Of a DNA stretch of 16,370 nucleotides, positions 7,425 through 14,046 are shown one piece after another; the first letter of the stretch is position 1, and every line of letters starts with the position of its first letter. The DNA comes from an uncultured Comamonadaceae bacterium (lineage in GTDB: Bacteria > Pseudomonadota > Gammaproteobacteria > Burkholderiales > Burkholderiaceae_C). Made by a program: the position numbers and the translations under genes. Location of the stretch: contig CALBWZ010000446.1 of the NCBI GenBank assembly GCA_937893415.1, positions 1-16,370 of the forward strand. The letters are read 5' to 3'. The notes beneath the pieces are model-generated. The model worked only from the letters and a program-made list of their open reading frames with translations. It made no database searches and was not told the DNA's origin.

Positions 7425-8597
7425 TCATGACGTACCGACGTTGGGTGCTGGTTTAGGCACTTCTTTTTGCGGTACGCGTTGCAGCTGCTTGGCAATAAAA
7501 CCTTTGTCGATTGCGTTCTTCCACCACCAAAATAGGCGTGAGCAAGCGGCCCAGCGGCCCCAAGTCGCAAGGGCACTTCCGTTGCTTAAATTCAGCAAGT
7601 TCAATGTGCGCTTTGGAGGTTTAAATGCCACCAGCGAACGTCTGTTGGCACTGGCCACCAGGTTGCGCCGTAAGGGCGGGCCCGCCCTTTCGGCGTATAC
7701 GCCGCTTCTTGGATGCGGGTAAGGCGTGCTGGCACTGGCATCACCGACGGCAAAGACGTTGGGGTGGGAGTGTGATTGGCCGTACTCGTTCACGCGAATG
7801 TAGCCGTAGTCGTTCAGTGACAAGCCAGACGGCGTCAATACGGTGGGCGCATGGCCACCTGTTGCAAGAATCGCCAAGTCGCATTTCAAACGCAGGCCGC
7901 CGTGCAAACTGAGCGCATCGCTGGTCAGCCCGACACAATGTTGCTCAATCACCTGAACCCCTGCACGCTTAAGGACTTCTCTGGTCAGCCGTTTGGCCAT
8001 GGGCGAGTAGTTGTGCAACAGGCCCCGCGTGCCAGCTATCAGTGTGAGTCCAGCTTTGGTTTGACTCAGCGACAGTGCCTTTGCCACTGCCAAAATAATT
8101 TCCACACCTGATGCACCAGCGCCCACGACGACCACACTTTGAGGCTTTTGGCGAAGACGTGCCAGCACTGCCGGCCATTGGGTTGCAAAGTCATCAATAG
8201 GATGAATACACAGGCCATGTTCAGTTGCGCCTGGGATGCGCCTATCGAGCTCAAGCTTGTTCACGGCCCTGCCGATGTCTATCGATAAAGTATCAAAAGA
8301 AATCTGTTTTCCGGTGTCTAGTGTGATGACTTGGCTTGCAGCGCTGATGTGTTGTGCGCTGGCTTGTATCCAATTGACTGCGTTATTTTTGAGCAAGCGT
8401 GCCACGTGCAACTCACACTGAGCTCGTTGGTACTTGCCCGCTATAAGACCTGGCAACATCCCACTGTAAATGTGCTCAGCCCGTGGCGTAACTACTGTGA
8501 GTTGTGCGTTCGGGGCGGCCGATTGCTGCCAATGTTTGATGATGTAGACGTGTGCATGACCGGCACCCAGAAGAACTATTTGTTTTGTGGCGTTCAA
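7425..8597 (-). CDS. FAD-dependent pyridine nucleotide oxidoreductase, SelD-associated type
   Basis: A two-dinucleotide-binding-domain flavoprotein of 390 residues, soluble or membrane-peripheral. The FAD Rossmann motif GAGHAH is at 11-16, YSGMLPG at 44-50, the NAD(P)H motif GAGASG at 159-164, and the second FAD motif AVGDAS at 283-288, followed by HPRSGVYAERAGPPL. No CxxxxC redox disulfide is present, so it is not a disulfide reductase; the fold resembles type II NADH dehydrogenases. The HAH variant and the R-G-V-Y..GPPL block match the family that is fused to, or encoded next to, selenophosphate synthetase SelD. No selD lies in this window. The start is a TTG at 8597 with CAGG 5 bases upstream; no in-frame ATG fits. 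It is downstream of the DUF3047 gene, separated by 113 AT-rich bases. Substrate unknown. Confidence 0.85.
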   Translation of the reverse strand: MNATKQIVLLGAGHAHVYIIKHWQQSAAPNAQLTVVTPRAEHIYSGMLPGLIAGKYQRAQCELHVARLLKNNAVNWIQASAQHISAASQVITLDTGKQISFDTLSIDIGRAVNKLELDRRIPGATEHGLCIHPIDDFATQWPAVLARLRQKPQSVVVVGAGASGVEIILAVAKALSLSQTKAGLTLIAGTRGLLHNYSPMAKRLTREVLKRAGVQVIEQHCVGLTSDALSLHGGLRLKCDLAILATGGHAPTVLTPSGLSLNDYGYIRVNEYGQSHSHPNVFAVGDASASTPYPHPRSGVYAERAGPPLRRNLVASANRRSLVAFKPPKRTLNLLNLSNGSALATWGRWAACSRLFWWWKNAIDKGFIAKQLQRVPQKEVPKPAPNVGTS

Positions 8598-8710
8598 AAT
8601 GACCTGCTTAAATGGAGGGCGAAAATTTAATTTTTAATTATATATTTGAAACTATTTTGCACGTTTTACATAGTGAGGACTTTTGGACTAACAAAGACGG
8701 TTGCGTTCTT
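8598..8710 (-). promoter_or_regulatory. AT-rich leader with a possible -10 box for the oxidoreductase gene
   Basis: This 113-base gap is the most AT-rich part of the window. On the minus strand a TATAAT hexamer occupies 8642-8637, about 40 bases before the TTG start. No good -35 match is found at the usual spacing, so the promoter is only a candidate. No terminator hairpin with a T-run is visible after the DUF3047 gene. Confidence 0.4.
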
Positions 8711-9463
8711 TTATTTCGCCGGTGTTTGCCAGCGTAAATTGTTGACCCAACCCAGCGCTTGTTCTTGTGTGTTGTCGGTATCTGCGCCAACAGCTATAGC
8801 GCTGACTGGTGGGACCACTTGGGCCTCGTCACCAAAGAGTTTTAAAAAATCATCCGACAAATTGCGGCGTTGTGTAGTCCACTCATTCAGCACGCTGGTA
8901 TTGGTCTGCAGCACCATGTAGCGCACCCGCTGTGTATATGGATTTGCACCCGTCGTACCGATGGGGTATCGGTTGTCCCAGATATAGCAAATGGTGGCTG
9001 CGGGTAGGTCAAGCGCGCTGGTGCTGCGGGCGATGCGCAGCAGCAAACGCTCACCCCAAGGCACGCTACCATCTTTGTGGGCAAAACTGACACACACCTT
9101 GAGTGCAGCATCGTCGCCAGATTTCGCTTGAAGGTTGGCTGTAGACAGGGCTGTGTCTAAGCGCCATTGCCAACTGATCACCCCCGCAGGCCATGGCCCC
9201 TTTTGTAGCAAGTGGCCATAGCTCGCATTGCTGTGTATGCGAACGGCCGGCGCAGTTGTGTTTGGCGCGTTGGCAACGCTGATAACGGGCGCGGCGACGC
9301 CCTTGTCTGTTGGCAGGCCAACACGCTCCCACTGGGTGTTTATTTGACCTGTTGCATTGAGCAGCGGTGCGGGTACTTGCGCGGTTACGGCTATCGGCGA
9401 CGACGCATGGGCATATGCCACACCCGCCGTAAGAAGCGCTGTCAAAACAGTGGTGGGGTTCAT
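8711..9463 (-). CDS. Exported DUF3047 protein
   Basis: Protein of 250 residues with a probable Sec signal peptide at 1-20 (short hydrophobic core, cleavage near AYAHA), so likely periplasmic. It matches the DUF3047 pattern: WERVGLP at 45-51, SYGHLLQ at 81-87, ISWQWRLD at 96-103, KSGDDAALKVCVSF at 114-127, PAATICYIWDN at 154-164, NPYTQRVR at 174-181 and GADTDNT at 226-232. The repeated W/D pattern and beta-rich makeup suggest a jelly-roll-like or carbohydrate-binding-like fold, but I know no established function for the family. It starts 13 bases after the stop of the phosphatidyltransferase gene, so it belongs to the ynj-like operon. A role as a periplasmic partner of the transporter or of a modified lipid is inference. 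Confidence 0.85.
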   Translation of the reverse strand: MNPTTVLTALLTAGVAYAHASSPIAVTAQVPAPLLNATGQINTQWERVGLPTDKGVAAPVISVANAPNTTAPAVRIHSNASYGHLLQKGPWPAGVISWQWRLDTALSTANLQAKSGDDAALKVCVSFAHKDGSVPWGERLLLRIARSTSALDLPAATICYIWDNRYPIGTTGANPYTQRVRYMVLQTNTSVLNEWTTQRRNLSDDFLKLFGDEAQVVPPVSAIAVGADTDNTQEQALGWVNNLRWQTPAK

Positions 9464-9476
9464 ATTGGCTGTTGGT

Positions 9477-10139
9477 TTATAAGTCGCGTAGACCCGAACG
9501 AATACGGGTCAGACTGGTGACGGTACACAGCGCTGAAAACACAAAGGCGAGGGTTGGAAAATACGATGGCCACAGGCACATTGCTACAAAAAAAACCAGC
9601 GTTTCTGTGGCTTCAGTCAGGCCGCCTAAAAAGTAAAACGACTTGTCGGCTCGGGTGACGGTAGCCGTTGGCGCTGTGGGGTTTGGTGCGTGTTTAGGCT
9701 GTAGATTAGATGCGTGGGATGTGTGTGCATTTTGCTTTTCACGCATAACAGCATAGGCTAGGAAACTGGTGCCAGTGCTTATAAATGCGGCCAGTAGACA
9801 CGCAGCTGCCAAGGCGTTTCGCGCGGGGTCAGCCCACGCAAACGCCAGCGGAATAGCCGCATAAAACCAAAAATCTAAACTTATGTCCAGAAAGCCACCC
9901 GCATCACTGGGTTGGCCAAGCCTGGCCACAGCCCCGTCTAGGCCATCGCATAGGCGCGAGAGCAACAGCACGCACAAGCCAAGCACGTACATCTGGTTGA
10001 CAATGGCCACGGCGCTGGCCATGCCCAAGCCCCAGCCCCACCAAGTCAGCGTGTTGGCACATACGCCAAGGCCGTGTAGTGCGTCAGCTAAGCTGCTGAT
10101 TAGTGGGCGAATGGCCTTTTGTGTGTAGTTGTCTAGCAT
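9477..10139 (-). CDS. ynjF: CDP-alcohol phosphatidyltransferase, YnjF-like
   Basis: Inner-membrane enzyme of 220 residues that should transfer a phosphatidyl or similar group from a CDP-alcohol to an acceptor hydroxyl. The family motif is intact: D65, D68-G69, A72-R73, G81, D85 and D89 (CDGLDGAVAR then GGFLDISLD); these aspartates bind metal and CDP in characterised members. Helices lie at about 31-50, 51-64, 80-100, 106-131 and 172-204. A hydrophilic insert at about 133-164, rich in His, Asn, Pro and Thr, separates the last helices. The SDAGGFLDISLDF block resembles E. coli YnjF. The ATG overlaps the ynjD stop by 7 bases, suggesting coupled synthesis with the ABC ATPase. Substrates are unknown for YnjF. 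Confidence 0.88.
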   Translation of the reverse strand: MLDNYTQKAIRPLISSLADALHGLGVCANTLTWWGWGLGMASAVAIVNQMYVLGLCVLLLSRLCDGLDGAVARLGQPSDAGGFLDISLDFWFYAAIPLAFAWADPARNALAAACLLAAFISTGTSFLAYAVMREKQNAHTSHASNLQPKHAPNPTAPTATVTRADKSFYFLGGLTEATETLVFFVAMCLWPSYFPTLAFVFSALCTVTSLTRIRSGLRDL

Positions 10140-10795
10140 GTGAACGTGCCCGGTGGCTCAGCAGCAAGCAAGCGGGTCAGTGTGCCACTGCTTTCAACAT
10201 CTTGTACATCGTGTGTCACCACCAAGGTGGGTACGCCGCTGGCCTTTAATGTGCTGAAGACCCACGTGCGCAATCGCTGGCGCAAGTCGGCGTCTAATGT
10301 TGCAAATGGCTCATCTAGCAACAGTGCTTTCGGTTGAGCCAACAGTGCGCGCATCAGTGCCACGCGGGTCCGCTCGCCACCTGACAGCTGGTGAGGCCAG
10401 CTGTGAGCCTTGTGACTCATCTCAATACCAGCCAAAGCATTCTGTGCAGCCTCAGTGCGTTGGGCTTTGCTGAGGGCGTGACGTGGCACGCCAAATAGCA
10501 AGTTGTCTAAAACGTTGAGTTGCGGAAACAACAAGTCGTCTTGAAACATCATGCCAATGCGCCTGAGATGCGCGGGCGTGTGGTCCAGTGCCGTTGCGTC
10601 CAGTTTGATGTGCCCTTGGTAGGTCATAGGCGCGTGCAGTTGACCAGCAATGGCCAATAACAAACTGCTTTTGCCGCTGCCGCTTGGCCCCATCAGCGTG
10701 TGCACACTGCCCGCCTCTACGCTTAAGCGTATGTCGCGCAGCAGCGGGGTCTGGCCAATGAGACCCAAGGTGTCGATGTGGATGTCTAAACGCAT
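10133..10795 (-). CDS. ynjD: ABC transporter ATP-binding protein, YnjD-like
   Basis: ATPase subunit of an importer, 220 residues from ATG at 10795; a TTG at 10801 would add two residues and sits directly after the ynjC stop. All nucleotide-binding motifs are canonical: Walker A GPSGSGKSS at 36-44, Q-loop Q85 in MMFQDD, signature LSGGERTRVAL at 137-147, Walker B LLLDEPF with E162, and switch H195 in VVTHD. RALLAQPKALLLDEPF strongly resembles E. coli YnjD as I recall it. It has no C-terminal regulatory domain, as expected for thiamine/iron/polyamine-type small ATPases. It lies 6 bases after ynjC and overlaps ynjF by 7 bases. It would energise the fused permease YnjC. Substrate unknown. Confidence 0.92.
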   Translation of the reverse strand: MRLDIHIDTLGLIGQTPLLRDIRLSVEAGSVHTLMGPSGSGKSSLLLAIAGQLHAPMTYQGHIKLDATALDHTPAHLRRIGMMFQDDLLFPQLNVLDNLLFGVPRHALSKAQRTEAAQNALAGIEMSHKAHSWPHQLSGGERTRVALMRALLAQPKALLLDEPFATLDADLRQRLRTWVFSTLKASGVPTLVVTHDVQDVESSGTLTRLLAAEPPGTFTC

Positions 10796-10801
10796 GCGCA
10801 A

Positions 10802-12499
10802 TTAATAGGTATAAGGTGTGCGCTTAGCCCACAGGTGGGCCAAGCCAAAAGCCACCACTGGCAGCACTATTTGTAGCAGCCCGAAAGCAGATGCTGTGTC
10901 ACGTTGTCCGCCGCTGGCCAGCGTGACGGCTTCTGTCGTGATGGTCGTCACACGTCCAGCCCCCAGCATTTGTGTGGGTAGGTACTGGGCCACACTGACT
11001 GCAAAACCAACTGCCCATGCATTGAGTATGGCGGTCTTTAGCATTGGCCATTTCACGCCAAAGAGATAGCGACATGTTGGCACGCCAAGGCTGGCGCTGA
11101 CCCATGACAAACGCTGGTTAAAGCTGAGGTAGGCTGGGCTCAACATCAGGACGGTGTAAGGCAGCACAGCCAATGTGTGGGCCGCGCCAACGCCGACCCA
11201 ACTGGCATCTATCCCCACCACGGTGGCAGCTTGGTGCAGTCCTGACAACCACAACACAGGCGGCAAAACCAACAGGCCATACAGCGCAGGTCTTAAGGCC
11301 AGCTCCAGACGAGGCGGTGCGGCTTCTAGCCACGCCAGCGTCCACAGCATCGCGGCAATGCTACTCATGGATGCCAAGCTACAAGTCGTGCGCAAGGCCT
11401 CTGAACTGATGAGCGCTTGCGCCCATGCGCCCAGGTGCCACTGCTGTGGCCACACATTGGGAAAGGGCCAGTACAAGGTCAAGCTGGCTGTTGCCAAAGC
11501 CAACACAATCGCCACATACACGCCGCTAAAGCATCTCCAAAAAGCGACTGCAGACTTGTGCTGGTGTGTGGTGTGCCCCGCACGGGTTGGGACATTATTT
11601 GAAAAGTTGTGGTGGCCGCGGGTGTTCAAGCGCTGCCAACCCTGCCAGCGCAAGGCCAGCCACGCCAGGAATGCGCACGCAGCACCTGCAACACTCAGCA
11701 GCCAAGCTGCAGCTATGCCGGTGCTGGCCATCCGTGGGTCGGGGTCTTGCAACCACTGCCATGCCAGCGTCGCCAGCGTTGGCGGCTGGTTGGGGCCAAT
11801 GACCAAGGCCATGTCTACTTGGCTGATGCCATAGGCAAACATGGCCGTTAATGGCCAGCCAAGTCTGGGCAACAGCATGGGCCACATGATGCGCTGCCAA
11901 GTTTGACGCGGGCTGTAGCCAAGGCATGTCGCGGTGGTCATGGCGCGCCTCAGCGTCTGTTGCATATCGGGGCGTTGCAGCTGCGTGGCCAGGCTCCACA
12001 GTAAGAAAGGCAGCTCTTTTCCGATGAGTACAGCGCACAAGCCCAAGCCCAAGGCATCATTGACCAACGGCCAATCTGGTGGCCACTGCCAGCCGCTTAA
12101 ACCCGGTGACACCACACGTACCAGCCAACCACTGGGTGCAATCAGCCACACAATACCAATGGCAAAAGCCACGTGTGGCATGGCCAACATAGCCGGTAGC
12201 CAGCGTGTAAAACGCTGCCATGACCGGTTGGTTTGTCCTTTTGCAACCCACAAATAAAACACCAACCACCTCGCTAGACCAACACAAGCGGCTACTGAGA
12301 GCAATGATGTGATGAGACTCAGTAACAGCGCAGTCCACGTGCTGGGGTGTCGTAGCAAGGCGTCCCATGCGTGATGAGAAGCACCTTGCAGGGCAGCGTG
12401 TCCAAGCGCTGCGACTAAGGGGATACCCAAGGCCAGCATCAAGGCACTGCGCATGAAAAACAAGCCCGCGCGGCTGAAAGTGTAGGAGGATACCGTCAC
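10802..12499 (-). CDS. ynjC: ABC transporter double permease, YnjC-like
   Basis: Integral membrane channel of 565 residues in which two permease domains are fused, as in ThiP or FbpB-type proteins. Two EAA loops are visible, at about 187-216 (TATCLGYSPRQTW then WPMLLPRLG) and 467-494 (SASLGVPTCRYLF then WPMLKTAIL), with about twelve hydrophobic segments. A basic, hydrophilic linker at about 293-320 joins the halves. The C-terminal block AQYLPTQMLGAGR, ITTEAVTLASGG closely follows E. coli YnjC as I remember it; this copy is somewhat longer (E. coli about 511). The start is a GTG at 12499 without a ribosome binding site; an in-frame ATG 15 codons downstream is an alternative. ynjD follows after 6 bases. 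Ninety-one featureless bases separate it from ynjB. Confidence 0.92.
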   Translation of the reverse strand: MTVSSYTFSRAGLFFMRSALMLALGIPLVAALGHAALQGASHHAWDALLRHPSTWTALLLSLITSLLSVAACVGLARWLVFYLWVAKGQTNRSWQRFTRWLPAMLAMPHVAFAIGIVWLIAPSGWLVRVVSPGLSGWQWPPDWPLVNDALGLGLCAVLIGKELPFLLWSLATQLQRPDMQQTLRRAMTTATCLGYSPRQTWQRIMWPMLLPRLGWPLTAMFAYGISQVDMALVIGPNQPPTLATLAWQWLQDPDPRMASTGIAAAWLLSVAGAACAFLAWLALRWQGWQRLNTRGHHNFSNNVPTRAGHTTHQHKSAVAFWRCFSGVYVAIVLALATASLTLYWPFPNVWPQQWHLGAWAQALISSEALRTTCSLASMSSIAAMLWTLAWLEAAPPRLELALRPALYGLLVLPPVLWLSGLHQAATVVGIDASWVGVGAAHTLAVLPYTVLMLSPAYLSFNQRLSWVSASLGVPTCRYLFGVKWPMLKTAILNAWAVGFAVSVAQYLPTQMLGAGRVTTITTEAVTLASGGQRDTASAFGLLQIVLPVVAFGLAHLWAKRTPYTY

Positions 12500-12590
12500 G
12501 GGAGGTTTGTGGTGTGCAACAGCGTTGGGTTGGCGTTTAAGTTGATATGTAAGCCGGTGTTCTATGTGGCGTCTGAGTCAAGGTTTACGG

Positions 12591-13832
12591 CTATTGGCCG
12601 TAGCGCTGAATCCATGCCGTCTCAAGTGCGCCCACCCACGACACATGCGGTTCGCCCAATGTGGGTGCTGTGTTGACCAGTGCACCGCCTGTGTTGCCGC
12701 TGGTAGCTGCTGCAAAAGCGGCTTGTCCTGCTGCATCTAGCGACTGTAGGTTCAGCACGGTGGGGTCACCCCACACACGGATATCAGATTTACGAGCCTG
12801 AGCCAACGGCGATAACAAGAAGTTAGCGACCACTTGTGCACCTTGGGGCGCATTGGCATTTGTTGGAATGGCTACAAAATGGGTGTTGCCAATGGTGCCG
12901 CCGGTATGTTGGTAACTGTAGGTCGACGCGGGTAGTTTGCCCGCGGCAACCTCCGCACTGGCCTCAACCGGGTTGAAGGTCAAGCCCAGTAGCAGCGACC
13001 TGTCGGATACGCCTTGGGCAATGTGAGCCACGCTGCTGGGAAATTGTTGACCGCTGCGCCACAGGTTTGGGTGCAGGGCATCAAGGTAGGTCCACAGTGG
13101 CGCAGTGGCTTGTTTGAAAGCAGCGTCTGTCACCGGTTGATCAAGCAATGTGCGTCGTGGGTTGAGCTCAAGCAGCAACTGCTTTAAAAATGTGGTCCCA
13201 TGAAACTCTGGCGGGCGCGGATAAGTGATGCGCCCTGGCTGTTTGGCGGCGAGTTGAGCCAACTCTTGTGCGTTGCGCGGTGGCGTGGGGAGTAGCTGTT
13301 TGTCAGCATAAAAGGTGAGCTGAGCCATGCCCCAAGGCGACTCTAAGCCGTCTGTGGTTTCACCAAAATCTTTCAGTGTGGTGGGCTTGCCTGCAGTGTC
13401 TACGTGCACAAAGTTGGGCAATGCTTGCGCAAAGGGGCCGAACAGCAGGCCTTCTCGTTTGAGGGTGGCAAAATTTTCGCCATTGACCCACATGAGGTCT
13501 GCTGACCCATTGTTCCGCTTGCCAGCGGCCACTTCGCCGCGCACTCTGGCGATGGTCTCAGCAATGTCTGCCACCTTGACGTGAACCAACTTCACGCCGT
13601 ATTGCGTTTGCACTTGCTCGCCAACCCACCGGAGGTAGGCGTTGATACGCTCGCCACCACCCCATGCGTTGAGATAAACAGTCTGACCCTTGGCGTCTTT
13701 TTCAATGTCTGACCAAGACTGTGCGCCTGTTGCGGCGATGGCGATGTTGACTGTCATTAGGGAAGTCAGCGACAACCATGAGGCGACGGCTAGTCCCAGG
13801 GTGCTGCGGCGTGTGAGGAAATAACGTGACAT
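12591..13832 (-). CDS. ynjB: ABC transporter periplasmic substrate-binding protein, YnjB-like
   Basis: Periplasmic receptor of 413 residues from ATG at 13832. The signal peptide at about 1-34 has a twin arginine (R8-R9, LTRRSTLG) before a long hydrophobic core ending AIAATGA, so Tat export is possible as well as Sec. Mature-region blocks include TVYLNAWGGGERINAYLRWV, GSADLMWVNGENFATLK, EGLLFGPF, PWGMAQLTFY and GLTFNPVEASAEVAAGK, which match the YnjB branch of extracellular solute-binding proteins (E. coli about 388). The frame continues up to 13955, but those 41 codons look like non-coding leader placed before a good signal peptide. It is the first gene of the leftward ynj-like operon and diverges from the TVP38-reductase gene. 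Ligand unknown. Confidence 0.9.
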   Translation of the reverse strand: MSRYFLTRRSTLGLAVASWLSLTSLMTVNIAIAATGAQSWSDIEKDAKGQTVYLNAWGGGERINAYLRWVGEQVQTQYGVKLVHVKVADIAETIARVRGEVAAGKRNNGSADLMWVNGENFATLKREGLLFGPFAQALPNFVHVDTAGKPTTLKDFGETTDGLESPWGMAQLTFYADKQLLPTPPRNAQELAQLAAKQPGRITYPRPPEFHGTTFLKQLLLELNPRRTLLDQPVTDAAFKQATAPLWTYLDALHPNLWRSGQQFPSSVAHIAQGVSDRSLLLGLTFNPVEASAEVAAGKLPASTYSYQHTGGTIGNTHFVAIPTNANAPQGAQVVANFLLSPLAQARKSDIRVWGDPTVLNLQSLDAAGQAAFAAATSGNTGGALVNTAPTLGEPHVSWVGALETAWIQRYGQ

Positions 13833-14046
13833 GGTCTGGAGGGTCCTGGGTATGAAAGACAGTGGTGTTGGTGAGTAAATTGAGTCGGCGGTGTGATTGC
13901 GTGTGTCAGTGCATACGTTGGGCCTAGTCCCTAGGTTACAGTGAAGTGAATGCACCGTGTTGAGGCCTGTAACTTGCAGTAGATCATTATCGAATAGGGG
14001 TGTGAACGTTTTGATGCCAGCTTTAATTTAACCTAGGTTTTGCCGT
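13833..14046. promoter_or_regulatory. Divergent control region between ynjB and the TVP38-reductase gene
   Basis: This 214-base gap separates divergent genes and should hold both promoters. It carries a CCTAG-tcc-CTAGG inverted repeat at 13923-13935 and the palindrome AACCTAGGTT at 14030-14039; they share the 9-mer CCTAGGTTA (13930-13938) as inverted copies (TAACCTAGG, 14029-14037). I could not choose convincing -35/-10 elements. Shared control of the two units by one regulator is inference. Confidence 0.5.
14030..14039. repeat. AACCTAGGTT palindrome over the ribosome binding site of the TVP38-reductase gene
   Basis: The 10-base perfect palindrome ends 7 bases before the ATG at 14047. The only Shine-Dalgarno-like triplet (AGG, 14035-14037, 9 bases before the start) is inside it. 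A repressor bound here would block early transcription, and RNA pairing with the copy at 13930 could mask the site; both are inference. Confidence 0.45.

Noticed and set aside
7240..7722. 160-codon + strand frame spanning the ynaI end and the oxidoreductase
   Set aside because: It overlaps two well-supported genes in another frame and lacks recognisable domains or a ribosome binding site.
11175..11834. 219-codon open frame on the + strand
   Set aside because: It is entirely antisense to ynjC, rich in Cys, Ala and His as expected for a shadow frame, and matches no family I know.
13833..13955. N-terminal extension of ynjB
   Set aside because: The added 41 codons precede a complete signal peptide and include the interrupted CCTAG repeat, so they are more likely leader DNA.
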